Source: Chthonobacter albigriseus (GTDB taxonomy: Bacteria > Pseudomonadota > Alphaproteobacteria > Rhizobiales > Pleomorphomonadaceae). From it: a DNA stretch of 64,000 bases. The stretch spans positions 390,199-454,198 of the forward strand of contig NZ_JACDIT010000002.1 of NCBI RefSeq assembly GCF_013839445.1, written 5' to 3'. Below the pieces are notes generated by a model. It made no database searches and was not told the DNA's origin. It was given only the letters and a program-made list of their open reading frames with translations. Shown one piece after another: positions 29,457 through 39,030 of the stretch. Within the stretch, counting starts at the first letter, position 1; each line of letters begins with the position of its first letter. The position numbers and the translations under genes were made by a program.

Positions 29457-29700
29457 CGATATGCCTCGTTCGCGGTGGCTCCACGCCATCCTGTGCGGTG
29501 ATACGCGACAGTCGAGCTGACCAATTTCAGTAGGCGGGTATTTACGTCAGGCGGAGCGCAGGGTCAACAATCTCTGCCTGTCCGCCTGTCTCGTCGCGGA
29601 AAAATCGCGATTTCCAGCCATGCGCCTACTGCACCAACAGTAAAAGTAAGGTATCCATCTGAGAAATCGATTACTTCTTATCTCGCGATTTCTCCAAAGA

Positions 29701-29728
29701 GAAAGAGAGGGCCAGGGCCCTCTCTTTC
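29701..29728 (-). terminator. Terminator of the DAHP synthase gene
   Basis: GAAAGAGAGGGC/GCCCTCTCTTTC is a 12-bp stem with a tiny loop, 24 bases past the stop of the minus-strand gene. The minus strand continues with TCTTT. The perfect symmetry would also stop transcription from the other side. Confidence 0.75.
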
Positions 29729-29751
29729 AATTAATTGCATATACTTTGGAC

Positions 29752-31140
29752 TTACTCGCCGGCGACGGCAAGTCGAACCGGCGCGGCGCGTCCCTCGCGC
29801 TCCTTCTTCAGGTTTTCCGCCACGAGGAAGGCCAGTTCCAGCGCCTGGTCGGCGTTGAGACGCGGGTCGCAATGCGTGTGATACCGGTCGGAGAGGTTCT
29901 CCGCCGAGATCGCGGTCGCTCCACCGGTGCACTCCGTGACGTCGCGGCCGGTCATCTCGATGTGGATGCCGCCGGCATGGGTGCCCTCGGCGCGATGAAC
30001 CGCGAAGAACGCCTCGACCTCGCGCAGGATGCGCTCGAACGGGCGGGTCTTGTAGTTGTTGAGCGTGATGGTGTTGCCGTGCATCGGATCGCAGGACCAC
30101 ACCACGGAGCGCCCTTCCCGCTGCACCGCCCGGATCAGGCCCGGCAAATGCTCGAACACCTTCTCCGCGCCAAAGCGGGCGATCAGGGTCAGCCGGCCGG
30201 GCTCGTTGGCCGGGTTCAGGATGTCGATCAGGCGGATCAGTTCGTCCGGCGCCAGCGTCGGTCCGCACTTCAGGCCGATCGGGTTCTTGATGCCGCGGGC
30301 GAACTCGACGTGAGCATGGTCCGGCTGACGGGTACGATCGCCGATCCAGATCATGTGGCCCGAGGTGGCGTACCAGTCGCCCGAGGTGGAATCCACACGG
30401 GTCAGCGCCTGCTCGTAGCCGAGCAGCAGCGCCTCGTGGCTGGTGTAGAAGTCGGTCGTGCGCATGTCCGGCACGCTGTCCGGATGAATGCCGCAGGCGC
30501 GCATGAACGCCAGCGACTCGGTGATCCGGTCGGCGAGCTGGGCGTAGCGGCTGGACTGCGGCGAGCCCTTGACGAAGCCGAGCATCCATTGGTGCACGTT
30601 GTCGAGGTTGGCATAGCCACCCTGGGCGAAGGCGCGAAGCAGGTTCAGCGTGGCCGCCGACTGGCGGTAGGCCATCTCCTGGCGCTGCGGGTCCGGGATG
30701 CGGGCCTCCGAGGTGAACTCGGTGCCGTTGACGATGTCGCCGCGGTAGGCCGGCAGCTCGATGCCGCCGATGGTCTCGGTCGGCTTGGAGCGCGGCTTGG
30801 CGAACTGGCCGGCGATGCGGCCGACCTTCACCACCGGCTGAGCGGCGGCATAGGTGAGCACCACCGCCATCTGAAGGAAGACGCGGAAGAAGTCCCGGAT
30901 GTTGTCGGCGCCATGCTCGGCAAAGCTCTCGGCGCAATCCCCGCCCTGCAGCAGGAAGGACTCGCCGGCGGCGACGCTCGCGAGCTGCTTTTTGAGCTTG
31001 CGGGCTTCACCTGCAAAAACGAGCGGCGGATAAGAGGCCAGACGCGCCTCGACGGCGGCGAGTTCCTGCAGGTCCGGGTACTCGGGAACCTGCTGGATCG
31101 GCTTAGCTCTCCAGGTATCGGGCTTCCACGCGGTTGTCAT
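29752..31140 (-). CDS. Class II 3-deoxy-7-phosphoheptulonate synthase
   Basis: A 462-residue plant-type DAHP synthase, which condenses phosphoenolpyruvate and erythrose-4-phosphate in the first step of the shikimate pathway. Family marks are [19 protein letters not shown] at the N-terminus, [14 protein letters not shown] (metal-binding Cys, near residue 67), [35 protein letters not shown] and [17 protein letters not shown]. It follows its own start ATG at 31140, preceded by a weak site. Single-gene unit, ended by a strong terminator. Confidence 0.96.
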   Translation of the reverse strand: MTTAWKPDTWRAKPIQQVPEYPDLQELAAVEARLASYPPLVFAGEARKLKKQLASVAAGESFLLQGGDCAESFAEHGADNIRDFFRVFLQMAVVLTYAAAQPVVKVGRIAGQFAKPRSKPTETIGGIELPAYRGDIVNGTEFTSEARIPDPQRQEMAYRQSAATLNLLRAFAQGGYANLDNVHQWMLGFVKGSPQSSRYAQLADRITESLAFMRACGIHPDSVPDMRTTDFYTSHEALLLGYEQALTRVDSTSGDWYATSGHMIWIGDRTRQPDHAHVEFARGIKNPIGLKCGPTLAPDELIRLIDILNPANEPGRLTLIARFGAEKVFEHLPGLIRAVQREGRSVVWSCDPMHGNTITLNNYKTRPFERILREVEAFFAVHRAEGTHAGGIHIEMTGRDVTECTGGATAISAENLSDRYHTHCDPRLNADQALELAFLVAENLKKEREGRAAPVRLAVAGE

Positions 31141-31289
31141 TGTCGTGCTCTGTTTGATGTCGGGCGCACGGCGGTTTTCCGATCTCCGCGCCCGCGACCT
31201 TTCCAAGACGCGGCGTTATACACGCAAGTGGCCGCGCCCGCCACACGCGCGGCTTCTCATTTTAACCGATCAGTGAGGATCTGTCGGCG

Positions 31290-31724
31290 TCAGATCAGCG
31301 CCAGTTCGGCGAGGTGGCGTCGCATCTCGGCCGGCATGTCGTCGCCGACCGCGGTTCGCCTGATATCGCGGGGGGCGTCGCGCTCCTCCAGATAGCGCCA
31401 GCCCTGGAAGGGGCGGCGCGGCTGAGTCTCGGTGCGCATCAGCACCGGCTCCAGCACGAGGTCGCAGCGCTCGATGCCGTCTTCTCCCTTGAACGGCCGG
31501 ATGGCGACGATGCGCTGGCGCACCTGTACGAAGCCCTTGATCACCCAGAACAGGGAGCCGCCGTCGACGATCTCCGCCGCCCGCTTGGGGATCATGCGCG
31601 TGGTGTGGGTCTGTTCGGGCTCCAGACCGGCGGATTTCTGGATGGCGATACGCTCCTGAATCCAGGCGTCGAGATCCTCCACCGACTCGGCGCCGACGCA
31701 GAGCTTGATCAGATGAAGGGGCAT
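31290..31724 (-). CDS. DUF1489 family protein
   Basis: A 144-residue soluble protein beginning MPLHLIKLCVGAESVEDLDAW, with THTTRMIPKRAAEI and SLFWVIKGFVQVRQRI: the typical pattern of DUF1489. The family is almost confined to alphaproteobacteria and has no known function. The start at 31724 is fixed by the family N-terminus. Confidence 0.92.
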   Translation of the reverse strand: MPLHLIKLCVGAESVEDLDAWIQERIAIQKSAGLEPEQTHTTRMIPKRAAEIVDGGSLFWVIKGFVQVRQRIVAIRPFKGEDGIERCDLVLEPVLMRTETQPRRPFQGWRYLEERDAPRDIRRTAVGDDMPAEMRRHLAELALI

Positions 31725-31955
31725 CGCTGGTCTCCGTCCTCGTCCGGAGGTGTCGCCCAAACGCCCGGCCGCGTCAATTCACGGAGATCTTGTCCACAGT
31801 CCTGCGAACCTGCCAGTCGCTGTCGCCGTACATTTCAGGGCAAGATCCAGCAAAACAATCATCGCTGTAGGTATTTTGATCTACCCTTCATTTGACCGCC
31901 GTACACGCCGGTTTAATCCTTTTATTTTGTCATATGCTCAATTCGCGAACAATTT

Positions 31956-33707
31956 GTGGGGCAAAATTTGCGCTCGCTGTTTCAACGCCGCTCGGAGCCG
32001 AAGCCGTCCGAGGTTCTCCCAGTCGTCGCTGCAGCGGCCGCGGCCGCGCCGACCACGGGCCGGGACGACGGCACGCTCCTCCTGATCGAGGAGGATATCG
32101 CCCGGACCCGTGCGGTGCTGTCTTCGGCAACCCAATCGATGACGGGCCGGGTGGATGTCGCGCTCGGACGGTCCGAGGAGATCAACCGGACCGCCGTGAC
32201 GCTGGTCGAGGCCGTGGACGGTGCGACGGCCACCGTGAACGCGCTCACCCACTCCTTTCGCTCCATCACCGAGGCTGGGCGGGAAATCTCCGGCGAGCTC
32301 GATCGCGCGACGGGGCTGGCCACGGTGGCGCAGGAGGATGCCGCCCGCGTGGGCGCCGGCATGCGCGAGCTGGGGGATGCCATTTCGGCGATCGAAGCGG
32401 TTGTCGGACTGATCGCCAAAGTCACCAAGCAGACCACACTGCTCGCGCTCAACGCGACGATAGAGGCGGAGCGCGCCGGTAGCGCTGGCCGCGGCTTCGC
32501 CGTCGTGGCGAGCGAGGTGAAGGCGCTGTCGGTGGAGACGCAGAAGGCGACAGAGGAGATCCGCGCCAACATCGCCCGGCTGCAGTCCACAGCGCGGCAG
32601 TCGATCGGCGCGGTCGGGCACGTGGTGGACTCGATCGAGCGGATCACACCGGCGTTCGGCGTCATCGCCAAGGCGGTCGAGGCGCAGGGCTCGGTGATCG
32701 GCGCGGCGGCCGGCCATGCGGAGGAAACCCGCACCTTCATCGACACCGTCTCCAGTCGAGCAAGCGAGATCGCCGCGTCCAGCGAGGCGGTGAGCCAGGA
32801 AGTCCGCCTCGTCAGCGAGTCCGCGCGCCAAGTGTCGGCGAGCAGCGACCGCTCCAGCGAACGACTGATGACCATGCTGCGACAGAGCCCGGCCGGCGAC
32901 CGGCGGCGGCACGATCGGTTCCCGGCGGAGCGAACCGTGCGGCTCGCCCGCGGCAGCGCGATCGAGTCCGCTTCGACGGTCGACGTGTCGGAGGGCGGAC
33001 TGCTGATCAAGACTCCCGCCAGCGGCGCACCCCACGTCGGGGAGACGCTGACGCTCGACCTCGACGGCGCCGGACGCGTGCCGGCGCGGGTCGTCGGCGT
33101 CAGTCCGCTCGGCGTCCACGTCTGCTTCCAACCCGTCGACGAGACCACGGAGGGGCGGATCGCGGCATTCGTGGCCGGGATCCGGATGGAATACCAGGCG
33201 CTGATCGAACGTGCGACCCAGGCGGCGGGTGACATCTCGGCCCTTCTGGAGATGGCGATCGCGCGCGGCGAAGTTCGGACGGACGACCTGTTCGACGTGG
33301 ACTACCAACCGATTCCCGGCAGCGACCCGGTGCAGTTCCGCACCCGCGGGCTCGGCTTCCTGGAAAGCCGGCTGGCGCCGATGCAAGAGGCGCTGCTGGC
33401 GACCGACTCCCGTATGGCATTCTGCGCGGCGGTTGATCGGAACGGGTACCTTCCGGTCCACAACGCCGTCTTCTCCAAGCCGCAGCGGCCCGGCGAGACG
33501 GCCTGGAATACGGCCAACTGCCGAAACCGGCGGATCTTCGACGACAGGACAGGCCTGCTTGCCGCGCGCAACACGCGCCCGTTCCTGATCCAGGCCTACA
33601 GGCGCGACATGGGCAACGGCCAGATCATCCTGATGAAGGAGGTCGATGCGCCGATCACCGTCGCCGGCCGCCACTGGGGCGGCTTCCGGATGGCCTATAA
33701 GCTCTGA
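31956..33707 (+). CDS. Methyl-accepting chemotaxis protein with PilZ domain and C-terminal sensor domain
   Basis: A 583-residue cytoplasmic receptor. The MCP signalling coiled coil comes first (about 45-300), with the tip [22 protein letters not shown] near 167. A PilZ domain follows (about 315-405) carrying [13 protein letters not shown] (RxxxR) and DVSEGGLLI, the two c-di-GMP-binding motifs. A C-terminal domain of about 170 residues contains [28 protein letters not shown] and [13 protein letters not shown], a module seen at the end of many soluble proteobacterial receptors. The sensor therefore lies after the signalling part, the reverse of the classical order. The start is a GTG without a clear ribosome site. 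Confidence 0.87.
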   Translation: MGQNLRSLFQRRSEPKPSEVLPVVAAAAAAAPTTGRDDGTLLLIEEDIARTRAVLSSATQSMTGRVDVALGRSEEINRTAVTLVEAVDGATATVNALTHSFRSITEAGREISGELDRATGLATVAQEDAARVGAGMRELGDAISAIEAVVGLIAKVTKQTTLLALNATIEAERAGSAGRGFAVVASEVKALSVETQKATEEIRANIARLQSTARQSIGAVGHVVDSIERITPAFGVIAKAVEAQGSVIGAAAGHAEETRTFIDTVSSRASEIAASSEAVSQEVRLVSESARQVSASSDRSSERLMTMLRQSPAGDRRRHDRFPAERTVRLARGSAIESASTVDVSEGGLLIKTPASGAPHVGETLTLDLDGAGRVPARVVGVSPLGVHVCFQPVDETTEGRIAAFVAGIRMEYQALIERATQAAGDISALLEMAIARGEVRTDDLFDVDYQPIPGSDPVQFRTRGLGFLESRLAPMQEALLATDSRMAFCAAVDRNGYLPVHNAVFSKPQRPGETAWNTANCRNRRIFDDRTGLLAARNTRPFLIQAYRRDMGNGQIILMKEVDAPITVAGRHWGGFRMAYKL

Positions 33708-34322
33708 CGTCGCCGGCGCGGCCGACAGCCGCGCACGCCGACGGTTTCGCGCGGCGTCGGGTTCGACACCGGACCCGGCATTCACTGCATCCTTCGCGCC
33801 GCCGCCCGCCATCCCCTTCAAACACGTCACGAAACGGATTACGCCCCGGCCGAGTCGCCGGGACGGCGGTTTGGATTCGGATGCGGCGAGGAGGTTCGGG
33901 TGCCCGATTCCGGCATCTGGACTCCGCTGGGCGGTCCATCCGCTTGCCGTGGTGAACGATCCGGATGCCACACCGCGCGCTCGAAGCGCTTCATGGCACT
34001 CGCTTTTCCCGGACAGGCAATTCTGCGCTTAACTGCCTGTTAACAGTTGGTTTTCTGCGCATATCTGTTCTGTTGTATATATGGCACATTGCATGTGAAA
34101 GACCCCCGTTTCGGGCTTTCGGCCGCTGATGCCCATTGCATGCAAACCTCCAAATAGGTGAAGTTCTGAATATGAGTTCGGGGCATCGAGCTCATCACGC
34201 CGGATCGCCGGCTGTCAGGGGTGGCAGCCACAGTACGCGGTTCGGCGCCGTAGGGAACCGGAATGGCCACAGCTCGAGGTCGAGACCCGGTTTCTTCTCT
34301 GGTTGACTTTGGAGGTCAGGAA
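33708..34322. other. Long leader/intergenic region before the porin gene
   Basis: 615 bases without a convincing gene. The last 290 are AT-richer and hold a hairpin (34096-34119) and two ATTGCATG copies (34088-34095, 34135-34142), suggesting a regulated promoter or long untranslated leader. Confidence 0.6.
34088..34142. promoter_or_regulatory. Direct repeat of ATTGCATG upstream of the porin
   Basis: Two identical octamers, 47 bases apart start to start. The second is part of the palindrome TTGCATGCAA, and the first of CACATTGCATGTG, which is nearly palindromic. Between them lies a GAAAG...CTTTC hairpin. They may be operator sites. Confidence 0.35.
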
Positions 34323-35417
34323 ATGAACATCAAGAGCATCCTGCTCGGCACCGCCGCCGGCCTTATGGCCGTCACTGGCGCCCAGGCTGCGGACCTGCCG
34401 GGCGAGGTCGTTCCGGCGGCCGTCGACTACGTCAAGGTTTGCGATACCTTCGGCGCGGGCTTCTTCTACATCCCCGGCACCGAGACCTGCCTGGACATCT
34501 CTGGCCGCGTCCGCTTCCGCGTGACGGCCAGCACCGACGAAGACACCTTTGGTGATCCGGATGGCACGGGCGCCGACCAGGTCCAGTTCCGCGCCGATGC
34601 CCGCGTCGACTTCGACGCCCGCACCGCCACGGAATACGGCCAGCTGCGTTCGTTCTTCCGCATCAACGCCGACTCGTCGGACAACTCCACGACCGTCGAC
34701 AGCGCCTTCATCCAGCTCGGCTGGCTGACGGCCGGTTACGCCGGTACGCCGGTTGACGTCGCCGTCCTGCACGGCATCAACGACAACACCTTCTTCGACT
34801 TCCAGACCGTTCAGCTGACGGTCCTCGCCGACGACCTCGGCGGTGGCTTCTACGCTGGCGCGTCGATCTTCGATCCCAACGGCGGCGCCATGCGCGCTTC
34901 CTTCGGCGATGGTGACCTCGACCTCGACGGCGACGGCATCTTCGGCGAGCCGGGCGAAGAAGGTGGTGACGATATGCCGGGTATCGCTGCTCGCATCGGT
35001 ATCGGCGATCAGCCCTGGGGTGGTATCGACCTGAGCGCCGTCTTCATCCAGGACGTCGAGTGGTTCGCCAAGCTCACCGGTAACCTGAAGCTCGTCGACA
35101 ACTTCGAGCTCCGCGCTGCCGCGGCCTACGTGAACTGGGACGATGAAGTCGTCGGCGTCGGCACGGAAGACGATGGCTACTTCGTGTCGCTGTCGGCCTA
35201 CTACACCGCTTCGGAAGCGGTTGGCGTCTACGCCGGCGTCGTCTACGACGACAACGCCTACGCGCAGGGTGTCGAAGAGCGTCTCTTCGTCAACGCTGGT
35301 GTCGACTACACCGTCACGCCGGGCCTCGTTCTCACCGGCGAAGTCAACTACTCCGACTCCGACGCTGCTGACGACGACAACTTCACTGGCATCGTCCAGC
35401 TGACCCGCAACTGGTAA
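34323..35417 (+). CDS. Omp2b-type outer-membrane porin
   Basis: A 364-residue porin of the alphaproteobacterial Porin_2 family. The signal peptide ends at AQA (residue 22). Then come ADLPGEVVPAAVDYVKVC and FGAGFFYIPGTETCLDISG, the family hallmark with a disulfide between two cysteines. Strands end in NFTGIVQLTRNW, with a C-terminal Trp. A GGAGGTCAGGA ribosome site lies just before the ATG. Its codon usage is that of a very highly expressed gene. An unusual acidic loop (GDGDLDLDGDGIFG, then EPGEEGGDD, around residues 198-221) resembles a calcium-binding stretch. General diffusion of small solutes is the likely role. Confidence 0.94.
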   Translation: MNIKSILLGTAAGLMAVTGAQAADLPGEVVPAAVDYVKVCDTFGAGFFYIPGTETCLDISGRVRFRVTASTDEDTFGDPDGTGADQVQFRADARVDFDARTATEYGQLRSFFRINADSSDNSTTVDSAFIQLGWLTAGYAGTPVDVAVLHGINDNTFFDFQTVQLTVLADDLGGGFYAGASIFDPNGGAMRASFGDGDLDLDGDGIFGEPGEEGGDDMPGIAARIGIGDQPWGGIDLSAVFIQDVEWFAKLTGNLKLVDNFELRAAAAYVNWDDEVVGVGTEDDGYFVSLSAYYTASEAVGVYAGVVYDDNAYAQGVEERLFVNAGVDYTVTPGLVLTGEVNYSDSDAADDDNFTGIVQLTRNW

Positions 35418-35439
35418 TCCAGTAACGGTTCGACTAGAG

Positions 35440-35468
35440 CGGCCCGGCCAAAAGCCGGGCCGTTTTTC
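35440..35468 (+). terminator. Porin gene terminator
   Basis: GGCCCGGC/GCCGGGCC stem with a CAAAA loop, followed by five T, 23 bases after the porin stop. Confidence 0.9.
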
Positions 35469-35481
35469 GTTACGGCCATGG

Positions 35482-35512
35482 AAAAGCCGGCGCTGGTTTC
35501 CCGGCGCCGGCT
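35482..35512 (-). terminator. Terminator of the small secreted protein gene
   Basis: AGCCGGCGC/GCGCCGGCT stem (35485-35493 with 35504-35512). On the minus strand it is followed by TTTT, 21 bases after the stop of the 35534 gene. It faces the porin terminator. Confidence 0.75.
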
Positions 35513-35533
35513 CGATCCAATCAGGAAACCTGA

Positions 35534-35866
35534 TTACTGCTGCATGTTGGCTTCGGCGCAGGTGCCGTCGTCCTTGGCGTTGTAGCCTTCGGGGCACGGA
35601 GCGGTCTGCGGGGACTTGCCGACGCTGTCGCCCTCGCCCTGCTGAACGGTCGAGGTGGCGCCGTTCGCGGTCGTGCCGCCCGCGGTGCCGTCCGAGCCGG
35701 TGGAGCCAGTGGCCGCGGCGCCGCCGAGAGCGGAACCATCATTGCCGGAAGCAGCATTGTTGCCAGCGTTCGAGCCGCTGTTGCCGGAGTCCTGCGCGAA
35801 AGCCACGGTAGAACCGGCAGCGATCAGGGTGGCCAGGGCGGTCATCTTCAGAATCTTCATCGTCAT
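35534..35866 (-). CDS. Small exported low-complexity protein
   Basis: A 110-residue protein. The signal peptide is MTMKILKMTALATLIAAGS up to VAFA. A 55-residue stretch made almost only of Gly, Ser, Ala, Asn and Thr follows. It ends with a small Cys motif, APCPEGYNAKDDGTC, whose two cysteines could form a disulfide loop. Short proteins of this design are common in Hyphomicrobiales but unassigned. A GAGGT ribosome site precedes the ATG at 35866. It has its own terminator, so it is a separate unit and probably well expressed. Confidence 0.82.
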   Translation of the reverse strand: MTMKILKMTALATLIAAGSTVAFAQDSGNSGSNAGNNAASGNDGSALGGAAATGSTGSDGTAGGTTANGATSTVQQGEGDSVGKSPQTAPCPEGYNAKDDGTCAEANMQQ

Positions 35867-36027
35867 GTCGACCTCGTCGTTTTGTGCGTTGCGTTCGGCA
35901 GACAAATCTTCCAAATGCATCGTGCATCCAGAGACTGAGAAACGACGCAGTTGCAAAGACGTTCCACCAGACCTTACGCTCGGTTGCTGACGACATCCCG
36001 AAGCTCGAGCTGAAGCTAGGGCTTTAT

Positions 36028-36047
36028 ATTTGCGGAATACCGCAAAT
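36028..36047. promoter_or_regulatory. Perfect inverted repeat, ATTTGCGG-AATA-CCGCAAAT
   Basis: An 8-bp perfect stem with a 4-base centre in the promoter region of the small secreted protein, 160 bases upstream of its start. It could be an operator or RNA hairpin. Confidence 0.4.
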
Positions 36048-36174
36048 TTCCGCCTGGGCGTCGGTTCGAGGCAACGAATCACAAATATGGGATCGGACTA
36101 GCTCAGACGGCGAAAAGCATCTATCATCTGAGTTGCAGCGGATGAGCCCCTATGCTGCGCCTGACATCCAACAC

Positions 36175-36209
36175 GAAGCCCCGGCTGGTCGTTAGTCCGC
36201 CGGGGCTTC
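36175..36209 (-). terminator. Terminator hairpin after gor
   Basis: GAAGCCCCGG (36175-36184) pairs with CCGGGGCTTC (36200-36209), 32 bases past the gor stop. T-tracts are weak on both sides. It may serve gor or a plus-strand transcript. Confidence 0.65.
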
Positions 36210-36240
36210 TGTCGTTTCGGAGCCCTCTGCGGCGGGGCGG

Positions 36241-37611
36241 TCAGCGGCGGTGCTTCACGCTCGGCGTACGCAGCGTGACCAGTTCCTCGGCTGCGGTCGG
36301 ATGAACCGCCATAGTGCGGTCGAAGTCGGCCTTGGTGGCGTTCATCATCATGGGAATGCCGAGCAGCTGAGCCATTTCGCCCGCCCCCTCCCCCATCACG
36401 TGGACGCCGAGAACGCGGTCGGAGATCGCGTCGACGATGAGCTTCATCATCATCCGCTCGTCGCGACCAGCGAGCGTGTTGCGCATCGGGCGGAACTCGG
36501 CCTTGTAGACGTCCACCGCCTCGTGAGTGGCGCAGGCGCGCTCTTCTGTCATGCCGACCGTGCCGAGTTCCGGCGTGGTGAACACGGCCGTCGGGATCAG
36601 CCCATGATCCACCAGCACTTCGCGTCCACCAAAAACCGTATCGGCGAAGGCATGGCCCTCGCGGATGGCGACCGGGGTCAGGTTCACGCGGTTGGTCACG
36701 TCGCCGACGGCGTAGATGCTGGGCACCGACGAGCGGGACCAGGCGTCGACCTTCACGGCGCCGACCGCGTCGAGTTCCACGCCGGCCGCTTCAAGGCCGA
36801 GGTCGCGGGTGTTGGGCAGACGTCCTGTCGCGTACATGACGAGCGAGGGAGGCAGCGACTCGCCGGTGTTCAGCGTTGCCACCGGGCCAACGTCGCCGTC
36901 CCCGATGGAGACGATGTCGGAGCGCGTCAGGATCCGGATCCCGCGGTGTGTGAGCGCGGCGGCGAGTTTGTCGACCATCTCGCGATCGAAGCCGCGCAGG
37001 ATCTGCTCGCCGCGGTAGATCAGCGTCGTCTCCACGCCGAGGCCGTTCAGGATGCCGGCGAACTCCACCGCGATGTAGCCGCCGCCGACGATCACCGCCC
37101 GTTCTGGGAGCGCCGGCAGGTCGAAGATCTCGTTGGAGGTAACTGCGCGTTCGATCCCCGGCACGCCGGCCGGCAGGAACGGCCAGGCGCCCGTGGCGAC
37201 GAGAATATGGGCGGCGGTGACGGTCCGCCCGTCGGAGAGGCGCACGCTGTTCGGGCCGGTGACCACCGCGCGGGCGCGGATGATCTCGGCGCCGGAGCGC
37301 TCGAGATTGGCGACATAGGCCTTCTCGAGACGATCGATCTCCCGATCCTTGGCGGTGCGGAGCGTGGTCCAGTCGAAGGACGCCTCGCCCAGGGTCCAGC
37401 CGAAGCCGGAAGCGTCCTCGAACTCGGAGGTGAAGCGCGAGGCGTAGACGAGCAGCTTCTTCGGCACGCAGCCGCGGATGACGCAGGTGCCGCCGACCCG
37501 GTATTCCTCGGCGATGGCGACCCGCGCTCCGTAGCCCGCAGCGATGCGGCCGGCGCGAACGCCGCCGGACCCGGCGCCGATGACGAAGAGGTCGTAGTCG
37601 AAGTTCGCCAT
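36241..37611 (-). CDS. gor: Glutathione-disulfide reductase
   Basis: A 456-residue flavoenzyme that reduces oxidised glutathione with NADPH. FAD-binding VIGAGSGGVRAGRIAA near residue 8. Redox-active disulfide GGTCVIRGCVPKK near 42. NAD(P)-binding IVGGGYIAVEFAG near 170, followed by the YRGEQILRGFD strand. The C-terminal dimer interface ends with MAVHPTAAEELVTLR, whose His is the active-site base. The start at 37611 (MANFDYD) fits the family. It is encoded with a DUF2059 gene and rpiA, all close together on the same strand, consistent with NADPH and redox supply. Confidence 0.95.
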   Translation of the reverse strand: MANFDYDLFVIGAGSGGVRAGRIAAGYGARVAIAEEYRVGGTCVIRGCVPKKLLVYASRFTSEFEDASGFGWTLGEASFDWTTLRTAKDREIDRLEKAYVANLERSGAEIIRARAVVTGPNSVRLSDGRTVTAAHILVATGAWPFLPAGVPGIERAVTSNEIFDLPALPERAVIVGGGYIAVEFAGILNGLGVETTLIYRGEQILRGFDREMVDKLAAALTHRGIRILTRSDIVSIGDGDVGPVATLNTGESLPPSLVMYATGRLPNTRDLGLEAAGVELDAVGAVKVDAWSRSSVPSIYAVGDVTNRVNLTPVAIREGHAFADTVFGGREVLVDHGLIPTAVFTTPELGTVGMTEERACATHEAVDVYKAEFRPMRNTLAGRDERMMMKLIVDAISDRVLGVHVMGEGAGEMAQLLGIPMMMNATKADFDRTMAVHPTAAEELVTLRTPSVKHRR

Positions 37612-37641
37612 CGCGGATTCCGGCATCAGGACGGGCGGGCC

Positions 37642-38142
37642 TTAGAACTGATGGCCGCGCTTGATCAGCTCTTCACGCGACTTGGTGACCAGCTCGGTGG
37701 AGAGCGCATCGCGCCAGATGCTGGCGGAGCGGATCGAATCCTGGATCACCAGCGGCATGTTCTGGCCGAACTTCATGCCGACGGCGGAGGAGTAGAAGGC
37801 GGTGATCTCCTTCAGTTCGTCCTCGGTGAAGCGGGCGGCCCAGACGCGCTCGAGTTCGCGATCGAGTTCGGGGCGCCGCTTGGCGAGTTCGAGGGCGATC
37901 TGGTTGACGACCGCGTCGATTTCCTGGACGAGCGAGGGATTGGAGCGCTGGAACAGGGCCTTGGCCTGATCGGCGAGCACCGGCAGGATCTGGTCGAACT
38001 GCTCGGAGGCGTGCGCGGCGGCGATGGTGGCGCGCGCGGCTGCCAGATGGCTCTCCGCGTAGTCCTGGGACAGCACCGGCGAAGTGCCGAGAAGCGCCGC
38101 GACCAGGGCCAACCCGGCCACCCGGATTCGATGGTTTTTCAT
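37642..38142 (-). CDS. DUF2059 periplasmic protein
   Basis: A 166-residue protein with a signal peptide (MKNHRIRVAGLALVAALL up to VLSQ). It is all-helical, with the family's pattern RFTEDELKEITAFYSSAVGMKFGQNMP near residue 105-132. DUF2059 has no known function. GGAGGAGA just before the ATG confirms the start. It sits 17 bases after rpiA and 30 bases before gor. Confidence 0.88.
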   Translation of the reverse strand: MKNHRIRVAGLALVAALLGTSPVLSQDYAESHLAAARATIAAAHASEQFDQILPVLADQAKALFQRSNPSLVQEIDAVVNQIALELAKRRPELDRELERVWAARFTEDELKEITAFYSSAVGMKFGQNMPLVIQDSIRSASIWRDALSTELVTKSREELIKRGHQF

Positions 38143-38160
38143 TCTTCTCCTCCGGAGAGA

Positions 38161-38865
38161 TCAAATCGTTTGTCTATCGATACGCCTGATGCCGGATCGA
38201 CCCGCGACGATCACCGTCGAGGCCATATCGATGAAGAGCCCATGCTCGACCACGCCGGGAATCCGGTTCAGGGCGAGTGCGAGTGCTTTTGGGTCCGAAA
38301 TCCGGCGAAATGATGCATCCACCAACCAATTGCCCTGATCCGTGACGAGGCGGTTGCCAGACCCATCCTGCCGGAAAGAGATGCCGCCCGATAGCCCGGA
38401 TCGACGTGCGGCGTCGGCGATGGCGCGAACGGTCGCCGTGGCGCCGAAAGTCACCACCTCGATCGGTAACGGAAACGCGCCGAGCGCCTCTACCTCTTTG
38501 CTCTCGTCGGTGATCACGATCATGCGGCGGCTGTCGGCCGCGACGATCTTCTCGCGCAGCAACGCGGCGCCGCCGCCCTTGACGAGGTTGAGGTCCGGGT
38601 CGAACTCGTCGGCACCGTCCACCGTGAGATCGAGGCCGGCGACGTCGTCGAGGCTGATGATGCGGATGCCAAGCTCGCGGGCGAGCCGATCGGTGGCCTC
38701 CGAGGTGGGCACGCCGACCACATCAAGGCCGTCCCTGACCTTCTCGGCGAGGAGCCTCACGAACCATGAGGCTGTCGACCCCGTTCCGAGCCCGAGCCGC
38801 ATGCCCGGCCGGACCTCCTCGAGCGCCGCCGCGGCTGCGGCCTTCTTCATCTCGTCCGACGACAT
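38161..38865 (-). CDS. rpiA: Ribose-5-phosphate isomerase A
   Basis: A 234-residue enzyme interconverting ribose-5-P and ribulose-5-P in the pentose phosphate pathway. Motifs: [13 protein letters not shown] near residue 24, [20 protein letters not shown] near 80 (catalytic Asp) and [11 protein letters not shown] near 100. The start at 38865 has GGGTGGG upstream; the ATG at 38886 has none. First gene of the rpiA-DUF2059-gor unit. Confidence 0.95.
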   Translation of the reverse strand: MSSDEMKKAAAAAALEEVRPGMRLGLGTGSTASWFVRLLAEKVRDGLDVVGVPTSEATDRLARELGIRIISLDDVAGLDLTVDGADEFDPDLNLVKGGGAALLREKIVAADSRRMIVITDESKEVEALGAFPLPIEVVTFGATATVRAIADAARRSGLSGGISFRQDGSGNRLVTDQGNWLVDASFRRISDPKALALALNRIPGVVEHGLFIDMASTVIVAGRSGIRRIDRQTI

Positions 38866-39030
38866 CAACCCACCCGGCACGGCCATAACGAAACGTTTGC
38901 GCTCTTACCACGTGGGTGGGTGGGGTCAAGCTTGGGGGAACACGGGTGTCCGAGCCGCCGGAACAGCCACGGTTCCGCTTGCCGCTCACGACACACGCGG
39001 CTATCCACGGACGTCACTGCCGGAGACATC

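Larger units (their letters stand above)
35867..36240. other. Intergenic region with palindrome and terminator
   Basis: 374 bases without a gene. It contains a perfect palindrome (36028-36047) and a terminator hairpin (36175-36209). An unannotated small RNA is possible. Confidence 0.5.

Noticed and set aside
34323..35417. Porin considered as a substitute for AlgE
   Set aside because: It has the complete Omp2b hallmark, its own terminator and lies 5 kb from the operon; AlgE is an 18-strand barrel of about 490 residues.
36093..36135. A tRNA-like D-arm sequence (GACTAGCTCAGAC)
   Set aside because: No acceptor stem, anticodon arm or T arm can be drawn around it.
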